Assembly (NCBI GenBank): GCA_017883355.1
Contig: JADGNS010000002.1
Coordinates: forward strand, 1 to 20,687
Length of the DNA stretch: 20,687 nucleotides
Direction: 5' to 3'
Source of the DNA: Candidatus Solibacter sp.
Lineage (GTDB): Bacteria > Acidobacteriota > Terriglobia > Bryobacterales > Bryobacteraceae
Part shown: in pieces, positions 15,562 through 20,687 of the stretch
Layout: every line of letters begins with the position of its first letter
Numbering within the stretch: the stretch's first letter is position 1
Notes under the pieces: generated by a model
Told to the model about the DNA's origin: nothing
Database searches by the model: none
The model's input: only the letters and a program-made list of their open reading frames with translations
Program-made: the position numbers and the translations under genes

Positions 15562-16889
15562 GCGGGCAATACGAAGAATTGATCGGCAACGCCATCCTGG
15601 GCATCGACACGATTTGGGGCGGCGACGTGATGTGCGCCTCCGGCACCGGCCGCTTCATCGCCGATTCCTGGTTCAGCGACGCACCGCTGCCGCGCGCCTA
15701 CACAGTGGCCGAAGCCGCGCGCGTCCGTGAGAGCGGCGGCGTCTCCGCCAAAGCGCCGGATGCCTCCGCCATCGATGCCTACCTCGCCCAGGTGGATATT
15801 CCCGGCGCCATCGCCGGCATGAAATCCGCCGCCGCCGGATTCGGCGGACTGCGCGGCGAGTATCTGGCCGGCCTGGCAGAGTGCTTCGAAGCCATGTGGG
15901 ACCTCGCCATGGAGATCCTCGGCAAGGGCGCCGCGGTGCCTTACGAGCGCTGCGTGAGGGCGTCCTGCGGCCAGGCCCCGGAGCCTTCCGATCCGGTGCG
16001 CAAACGCGAGCGCGTCGCCGAACTCCTGGGCTGCGGCGGCGACCGCGATGCTCTTCTCGCCGCTGTGGATGGCTGGCGCAAGCAGCAGCGGGTATCGATG
16101 GCATCGGTGCGTCTGTTGGGAGCGGCGGTGATCGGCCACTTCGACGCGCTGACCGCGCGCCACGTGTTGCCGTACCTCCCGGCCGAACTGCACGCTGTGC
16201 CGCGCGCCAACATCCAGTTTCTGCCGATTCTCGAAGCCTGGTTCTCCGGATCGATGAACTATCTGGGCCGCGCGCGCCGCCCCGGCGGCGAACCGGAGTA
16301 CGAAGCCAGCTACGAAATCAACGCCTCGCTCGAAATCTCGCTGCCCGAATTCCTGCAACTGGTGAGCCACGAGGTGGTGCCCGGGCACGTCACTACCTTC
16401 GCCTACCTGCAGAATCTCTACTGGCGCAAGCTGGTGGGTTTCGAAGCGTCGGTGCTCACCATGAACACGCGCGCCGCGGCGCTCTTCGAAGGCATCGCCA
16501 ACAACGCCATCCTGATGGCGTACGGCGTCACCGAAGTGGAAGAGTTGCCGGACACCGACCTGCAAATCGGCGTGCTGCTGGCGCTCTTGCAGGACGATGC
16601 CAAGAATCAATCGTCTTACCTGACCTGGGGCGAAGGCGCGCCGCAAGCCGAAGTCGCCGCCACGCTGCGCCACGATTTCCTGGTGTCGCTGGAGCGCGCC
16701 GATAAGCTCTCCGGCGCCTGGGGACGCCACCCGCTATTGGGCCGCATGTATCTCCCCGCCTACCGCGCCGGCACCAGAAAGGTGGCGGCCCTGCGACGCG
16801 CCCACAAGCCCGAAGTATTCCTCCCGGTGCTGTATGGCGCCTGCGGGTTAGTAGACATCACGACGATCGAAAAGATGCTGGTGGTGTGA
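15558..16889 (+). CDS. HExxPGH zinc metallopeptidase-like protein (DUF885-like)
   Basis: 443-residue protein, probably a cytoplasmic metal-dependent peptidase. The key motif is LVSHEVVPGHVTTF, with H271, E272 and H277 in the HExxPGH arrangement that I associate with DUF885-type peptidases, and E311 (ALFEGIANNA) is a candidate third ligand. No signal peptide or membrane segment. The start at 15558 is chosen because ATGA overlaps the transporter stop and GGAG lies 5 nt upstream; the frame is open further upstream but only as a shadow of the transporter. The context, directly coupled to an OPT transporter, suggests it degrades imported peptides or removes a peptide carrier. It is shorter than typical DUF885 proteins, so family placement is moderate; another HExxPGH-bearing family is possible. 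Confidence 0.85.
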   Translation: MSGQYEELIGNAILGIDTIWGGDVMCASGTGRFIADSWFSDAPLPRAYTVAEAARVRESGGVSAKAPDASAIDAYLAQVDIPGAIAGMKSAAAGFGGLRGEYLAGLAECFEAMWDLAMEILGKGAAVPYERCVRASCGQAPEPSDPVRKRERVAELLGCGGDRDALLAAVDGWRKQQRVSMASVRLLGAAVIGHFDALTARHVLPYLPAELHAVPRANIQFLPILEAWFSGSMNYLGRARRPGGEPEYEASYEINASLEISLPEFLQLVSHEVVPGHVTTFAYLQNLYWRKLVGFEASVLTMNTRAAALFEGIANNAILMAYGVTEVEELPDTDLQIGVLLALLQDDAKNQSSYLTWGEGAPQAEVAATLRHDFLVSLERADKLSGAWGRHPLLGRMYLPAYRAGTRKVAALRRAHKPEVFLPVLYGACGLVDITTIEKMLVV

Positions 16890-16900
16890 GCGGCAGTGAG

Positions 16901-16917
16901 TCCGAGCTTCGCTCGGA
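16901..16917. terminator. Hairpin between convergent genes, candidate bidirectional terminator
   Basis: tccgagc-ttc-gctcgga forms a perfect 7-bp stem with a 3-nt loop, 12 bp after the peptidase stop and 26 bp before the end of the convergent minus-strand gene. A second small dyad follows (aaggc-gga-gcctt, 16923-16935), giving a short A/T run at each side. No long T-tract, so intrinsic termination is plausible but not classic. Confidence 0.5.
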
Positions 16918-16942
16918 TGCACAAGGCGGAGCCTTATGCCAC

Positions 16943-17833
16943 TCAGCGCCTGGCGAATACCGCCAGACTGCTACCCACCGACCGTCCTTTCGGATTGTCG
17001 GAAGACACGTTCACGATTGCGCCATCGATCGCCAGTGTGGTCGATCCGCCGCCATCCAAATTCAGCGCCTGGTACACGCCGTAGTCCTGGATCAGGACGG
17101 CCGCCACTTCGCCCACCGCCATCCCGGCGCTGCCGCCGCGGGCGTCCACGGTAAACAGCACCAAAGTCGTCCCATCCTTGGAAATCCCGATCGCCGAGCG
17201 CGCGTTCGTCTGCGCGTACCACGATTTCAAATTGGAATACGCGTTCGGCCCGCCGGGCTGCAATACGCCCTCCGGTGCGTATGCGGGAATCGTCTTCACT
17301 CCGTCCGTGACGATCTGCGCCGAGCCCGACACCGCATTCCACACCTTCACCCGCTCTAGAACGTGAGTGCCGCTGGCGTTTGCCGGATCGCGATGCACAA
17401 TGCTCGCGTGATTCTCCGCGTCGATATTCAGCGCCGGCGCGTACGGCGTCAACGCGTAGCTCTGCTGGGGTATTTCGAACGCGGAGTAGACCGTGCCGTT
17501 GGAGGCCGCGAAGCCGACCAGCGAGGCTTCGGGGCTCGATGAAGGCCAGGGCAGGAAGTAGTGCGCGTTGATCGCGATCTGCGCGTGCTCCTGCAGCAGG
17601 AACTCCAGCGTGGTCTGGCGCACGGTCTCCAGTTTGCCGCCCGGCGGGGAAAGTTTGAAGGCGATCCCCGGCGCCGCCAGATCGATCTTCACCACGTGCA
17701 TGCGCAGCGCGCGCGGCGCCGTCTCCACGCGCTCGATATAGGTGACGCCTTGAAACGGATGCTGTACGGTCTCGGCGGCGGGTAGCCAACAACACCAGAA
17801 CGCGATCAGCAGCCAGCGTGTAAGTGTCGCCAT
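16943..17833 (-). CDS. Secreted phosphodiester glycosidase (NAGPA) domain protein
   Basis: 296-residue exported protein with a phosphodiester-glycosidase domain, the fold of the mammalian uncovering enzyme NAGPA, also found in many bacterial cell-surface proteins; substrates in bacteria are mostly unknown. Seen: a hydrophobic signal peptide (~6-20, WLLIAFWCCWLPAAE), AINAHYFLPWP (~88-98), a later GISKDGTTLVLFTVDAR segment and the hallmark ALNLDGGGSTTL near residue 258-269, followed by the C-terminal GRSVGSSLAVF. The length covers the domain only. The ATG at 17833 is 4 bp after the arabinofuranosidase stop, without its own Shine-Dalgarno, so it is translated by coupling. This suggests it modifies or cleaves a sugar linkage in the same polysaccharide. 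Domain assignment is strong, biochemical role is not. Confidence 0.92.
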   Translation of the reverse strand: MATLTRWLLIAFWCCWLPAAETVQHPFQGVTYIERVETAPRALRMHVVKIDLAAPGIAFKLSPPGGKLETVRQTTLEFLLQEHAQIAINAHYFLPWPSSSPEASLVGFAASNGTVYSAFEIPQQSYALTPYAPALNIDAENHASIVHRDPANASGTHVLERVKVWNAVSGSAQIVTDGVKTIPAYAPEGVLQPGGPNAYSNLKSWYAQTNARSAIGISKDGTTLVLFTVDARGGSAGMAVGEVAAVLIQDYGVYQALNLDGGGSTTLAIDGAIVNVSSDNPKGRSVGSSLAVFARR

Positions 17834-17837
17834 GGCG

Positions 17838-20159
17838 TTAGCGCGAGAGCGTCACCACCCCAACGCTCCAGCGGGGCATACGGAAGCGTGCCGTCATGCC
17901 GGTGCGCTCGACTTTGCCCTCCACCGCTTGCACCGCGGCGGGCCGCTCCAGCGTGTTGCGCGCGGTGAGACTATCCGGAGCCACCAACTGCATGCTTGCC
18001 CATAGCAACGGGAAATCACCCCGCAAGGCGACCTCTACCGAAACCTCCTGGTCCCTGGGGTTGACCAGCTTGAGGTAGATCCTCTCCCCATCCGCGGTGC
18101 GTGTAGCAGTGGCGCTGAGGTCGCCAGGGTTGCCGGTGATCTCCAGCAAGTCCGGCGCGAAGTGATCGCGATACAGCTTCATCACCACGTAGTTCGGCGC
18201 CGGGAACCACGTACGCTGGTCGAAATTGATCAACGCGTTGTCCCACGAGGGCGCCGTCACGTGGCGCAGCCACAGCGCCGGAGTCGCCATGCCGACCGCC
18301 GCGTCGCGCTCCATCGCGTTGAGAATGCCTCCGGCGTAGAGCCCGGTGCGCCAATCGGTGCTCTGCGCGTTCCACTCCGACACGAAGAACTTGAGTTTCG
18401 GATTCTTCGATTTGGCGATCTCTTCTTCGAGGGATTTCCAGAACTTCGCGGCCGCCGCCGGCCCCTCGGCGAACCGGTCGGCGTTCTCGTAGTGGTGAAT
18501 GCTCAAATAGTCCACGAGCTGCGCCGCGTCGCGGACCACCGCGAGATCGCCTTCCGGCCATCGCGTGCCAAGCTGTCCGCTGCCGCAGGCGATGGTGCGG
18601 ATCGCCGGATCCACCTTCTTCATGGCGGGGACGAACTGCCCGAGCACCTCGACATAGTCCGCGGCGGGCATGCCCCAGATCTCGTTATCGATCTCCCAAT
18701 ACTTGACGCGGTACGGTTCGGGATGCCCGTTCTGCGCCCGGATCTTGCCCCACGCGCTGTCGCGCGGGCCATTGCAGTACGCGACCAGATCCACCGCGTC
18801 CTGGAGGTACGCCGTGCGGTCCACCTTGTTGCGCGGGCCTACCCAGATCACGATCACCGGTTCCGCGCCCACCTTGCGCGCGAACGCCAGGAATTCGTCG
18901 ATGCCGAAGGAGAGCGGATCCCACTCGTCCCAGCCGTTCTTGCCCACGCGCTTCGACTGCGGCCCGATGCCGTCCTTCCATCGATAGTTGCCCACGAAAC
19001 TGCCGCCCGGCCAGCGAATGATAGGCGGGCGCAGAGCGGCCACCGCCTCCGTGAGGTCGGGACGAAACCCGCCGCCAGCGCGGTACGAGTCCGGCATCAG
19101 GCTGACCTGGTCCAGCTTCACTACGGAATCTGCGCGCGCCAGAATGCGCAACGTGGCGTTGCCCGAATTACCGCTCGGGTTGAGCAGCAGGGGAAACTCC
19201 TTCCACTCCGGGCCCGGAGCGCCCACGGCCTGCTCGGCCAATACCTTGTTGCCGTCCAACAGACGCACCACCAGGCCCGGGCCGGTCCCGGCGAGCCACA
19301 GCGATCCGCGCAACGCGTCTCCCGCGCGCACCGCGTAACCGGACTGCTCGACGCCCGAATCGGCGGCGTGCGAGACCATCCGCAGGCTCTGCTTGCTGTT
19401 CAGCGGAAGATCCGTATCCAGCGAGGTTTCGCCCGTACCGGCGGCGTACCAATGGCGCGTTGGAGTGGGCACGCCCGCAAACAGCGTTGTACCATCTCCG
19501 CCCTTCACGCCAAGGTGGGCGAAATTTGCTGCGCCAGAGCGCACGCCCACGAATGCCTGCCCGTTAGCGGGGCCCCCCGTGGCGGATAGATCAAACAGCA
19601 TCCTGGTGGCCAACCACACTTGAAGGCGCGTCCCTTCGATCTTGATGCGCACACTGTACCAGCGCCCGTTCTCCATCCGCCCCGCCGCGTTCTGCAGCAC
19701 GATGGTTTCCGGCCGCCGCGTCCGCGGATTCTCCGTCGTCCGCGTCAGTTCGATGCCACCCGCTCCGCCCAGCGACAGGGTGTAGTTTGCGCTCCGAGTG
19801 CTGCGCACGGCGACGGCGACGACCCCGTTGCCCGCCGGCCGGCTCACGTCCACGGTCAGATCGTAGTCGCGCCATGTTTCGGCGCCGAAACGAAAACGCG
19901 ACTCCGCGTTTTCACCGGCGGCCTCCAGCACCTCGCCGTTGACCTTCCACGCGGCCTGCGTCAGCGTCTCTTCGAAACTGCGGTTCCACACCACTTCGCC
20001 CCAAATGCCGCCGTTGACGGAATGGTAGATGTGCTCCAGGAATTGACCGTAGATCTTCGGATCGATTCCATGGAGCACGGTGCCAGTGTTCACGGTGAGG
20101 CTGAGGGTTTGCGCCGAGGCCAGGCCGGCCGCCAGACAGAACACCGCCGCTTTGGTCAT
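17838..20159 (-). CDS. Secreted alpha-L-arabinofuranosidase, GH51
   Basis: Retaining glycoside hydrolase family 51 enzyme that removes L-arabinofuranosyl side chains from arabinan or arabinoxylan. 773 residues from the chosen start. Signal peptide MTKAAVFCLAAGLASA. The first barrel strand is GIDPKIYGQFLEHIYHSVNGG-type (31-51). Two beta-sandwich-like regions (~70-220 and ~235-355, carbohydrate-binding/LamG-like) are inserted before the rest of the barrel, as in the larger GH51 subtype. Then IIRWPGGSFVGNYRWKDGIGP (two parts, 380-400), acid/base E493 in EIDNEIWG and nucleophile E595 in FFVSEWNAQ, and a C-terminal beta domain. The frame is open for 71 more codons upstream but those residues are unlike the family and would bury the signal peptide and overlap the divergent gene. 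Operon with the phosphodiester-glycosidase gene. Catalytic residues assigned from family motifs. Confidence 0.95.
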   Translation of the reverse strand: MTKAAVFCLAAGLASAQTLSLTVNTGTVLHGIDPKIYGQFLEHIYHSVNGGIWGEVVWNRSFEETLTQAAWKVNGEVLEAAGENAESRFRFGAETWRDYDLTVDVSRPAGNGVVAVAVRSTRSANYTLSLGGAGGIELTRTTENPRTRRPETIVLQNAAGRMENGRWYSVRIKIEGTRLQVWLATRMLFDLSATGGPANGQAFVGVRSGAANFAHLGVKGGDGTTLFAGVPTPTRHWYAAGTGETSLDTDLPLNSKQSLRMVSHAADSGVEQSGYAVRAGDALRGSLWLAGTGPGLVVRLLDGNKVLAEQAVGAPGPEWKEFPLLLNPSGNSGNATLRILARADSVVKLDQVSLMPDSYRAGGGFRPDLTEAVAALRPPIIRWPGGSFVGNYRWKDGIGPQSKRVGKNGWDEWDPLSFGIDEFLAFARKVGAEPVIVIWVGPRNKVDRTAYLQDAVDLVAYCNGPRDSAWGKIRAQNGHPEPYRVKYWEIDNEIWGMPAADYVEVLGQFVPAMKKVDPAIRTIACGSGQLGTRWPEGDLAVVRDAAQLVDYLSIHHYENADRFAEGPAAAAKFWKSLEEEIAKSKNPKLKFFVSEWNAQSTDWRTGLYAGGILNAMERDAAVGMATPALWLRHVTAPSWDNALINFDQRTWFPAPNYVVMKLYRDHFAPDLLEITGNPGDLSATATRTADGERIYLKLVNPRDQEVSVEVALRGDFPLLWASMQLVAPDSLTARNTLERPAAVQAVEGKVERTGMTARFRMPRWSVGVVTLSR

Positions 20160-20174
20160 AATTCGACTCTGCGA

Positions 20175-20190
20175 CATCCGGCGCCGGATG
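20175..20190. promoter_or_regulatory. Perfect 16-bp palindrome between divergent GH51 genes
   Basis: catccggcgccggatg is fully self-complementary and lies 15 bp upstream of the minus-strand GH51 start, within its probable leader or promoter. It could be a regulator site or an RNA hairpin in the 5' UTR. Six bases separate it from the LacI-like site. Confidence 0.45.
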
Positions 20191-20195
20191 GCAAG

Positions 20196-20209
20196 TGGTA
20201 GCGCTTGCA
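20196..20209. promoter_or_regulatory. LacI-family-like operator between divergent GH51 genes
   Basis: tggtagcgcttgca matches 9 of 10 defined positions of the degenerate LacI-family operator TGNAANCGNTTNCA, with the central CG. It sits near the middle of the 85-bp divergent region (20160-20244), where a single repressor could control both arabinofuranosidase genes. The consensus is from general knowledge of LacI/CcpA-type operators; no LacI-type gene is in the window. Confidence 0.5.
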
Positions 20210-20244
20210 TGCCAGCGTGCCGCGGTGTACCGTAATTCCTAGTC

Positions 20245-20687
20245 ATGAGCCAGCCCATCTCTCGCCGCGGATTCGTTCTCGGAGCCGGCGCTACCACCGC
20301 CGCCATCCTGACCACTCGCAGGGGCCTGTCGTCGCCCGCTACCGATTCGCCAGTCCACATCGATCTCGCCAAGGAGACGGGAACGGTCCGGCCCGAACTC
20401 CACGGGCACTTCGCCGAGCACCTGGGAAGCTGCGTCTACGGCGGCCTCTGGGTTGGCAAGAACTCGAAAATCCCCAATATTAACGGCCACCGGAAGCAGG
20501 CCGTGGATTATCTCAAGGGACTCATCCCCGTGCTGCGCTGGCCCGGCGGCTGCTTTGCCGACGACTATCACTGGCGCGACGGCATCGGCCCGGCGGCCAA
20601 ACGGCCCAAGGACGTGAATATCCACTGGGGCATGTACACCGAGGACAACAGCTACGGCACCCATCAGTTCATCGAGCTCTGCCGCCT
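20245..20687 (+). CDS. Alpha-L-arabinofuranosidase, GH51, Tat-exported; 3' end outside window
   Basis: The N-terminal 147 codons of a second GH51 enzyme are visible; the frame is open to the right edge. Tat signal SRRGFVLGAGATTAAIL (6-22), followed by mature GH51 sequence: the first barrel strand HGHFAEHLGSCVYGGLWVG (~53-71) and then LRWPGGCFADDYHWRDGIGP, both typical of the compact AbfA-type subfamily, which differs from the larger enzyme on the other strand because no beta-sandwich insert separates these motifs. Catalytic acids lie beyond the window. The ATG at 20245 has no obvious Shine-Dalgarno. Divergent from the other GH51 gene with an 85-bp shared regulatory region. The two enzymes probably attack different arabinosyl linkages of the same polymer. 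Confidence 0.93.
   Translation, partial: MSQPISRRGFVLGAGATTAAILTTRRGLSSPATDSPVHIDLAKETGTVRPELHGHFAEHLGSCVYGGLWVGKNSKIPNINGHRKQAVDYLKGLIPVLRWPGGCFADDYHWRDGIGPAAKRPKDVNIHWGMYTEDNSYGTHQFIELCR

Noticed and set aside
20160..20372. 71-residue N-terminal extension of the minus-strand GH51
   Set aside because: It would precede a good signal peptide with unrelated residues and overlap the start of the divergent GH51 gene. The start at 20159 is better.

Overview
The window is GC-rich, densely coding and looks like a chromosomal segment of an Acidobacteriota bacterium, probably Solibacter/Bryobacterales-like. That placement is inferred from Tat-exported Gfo/Idh/MocA-type oxidoreductases with Gly/Arg-rich inserts, paired plant-polysaccharide hydrolases and an intergenic repeat of a type I associate with soil acidobacteria. 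It was not tested by a search. I see no rRNA, tRNA, CRISPR array, insertion sequence or phage gene.

Minus-strand block, 1-11529. Read in the direction of transcription, it holds: a 1248-residue two-protease fusion (subtilisin domain followed by a thermolysin-like domain); a ComEC-like metallo-beta-lactamase-fold protein 3 bp downstream; the cell-elongation pair PBP2 (mrdA) and RodA; and ribonuclease E/G (rne), which runs off the left edge. The rne product carries a ~465-residue low-complexity insert inside its S1 domain, and its 293-bp leader holds three hairpins. mrdA-rodA-rne is a recognisable cell-wall/RNA-decay block. The protease-MBL pair upstream is not part of any housekeeping operon I know and is the best candidate here for an undescribed system.

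Plus-strand block, 11738-16889. A Tat-exported Gfo/Idh/MocA-family oxidoreductase is followed by an OPT-family oligopeptide transporter, whose stop codon overlaps the start of a HExxPGH-type (DUF885-like) metallopeptidase. The last two plausibly form a peptide import and hydrolysis unit. A REP-like inverted-repeat element separates the oxidoreductase from the transporter, and a solo copy of its core sits between mrdA and rodA.

Right block, 16943-20687. A GH51 alpha-L-arabinofuranosidase and a phosphodiester-glycosidase-domain protein form a minus-strand pair. They are divergent from a second GH51 gene with a Tat signal that runs off the right edge. The 85-bp divergent region holds a perfect 16-bp palindrome and a LacI-family-like operator, which suggests carbohydrate-responsive control of an arabinan/arabinoxylan locus. 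Two long CDSs, rne and the right-hand GH51, are open at the window edges.
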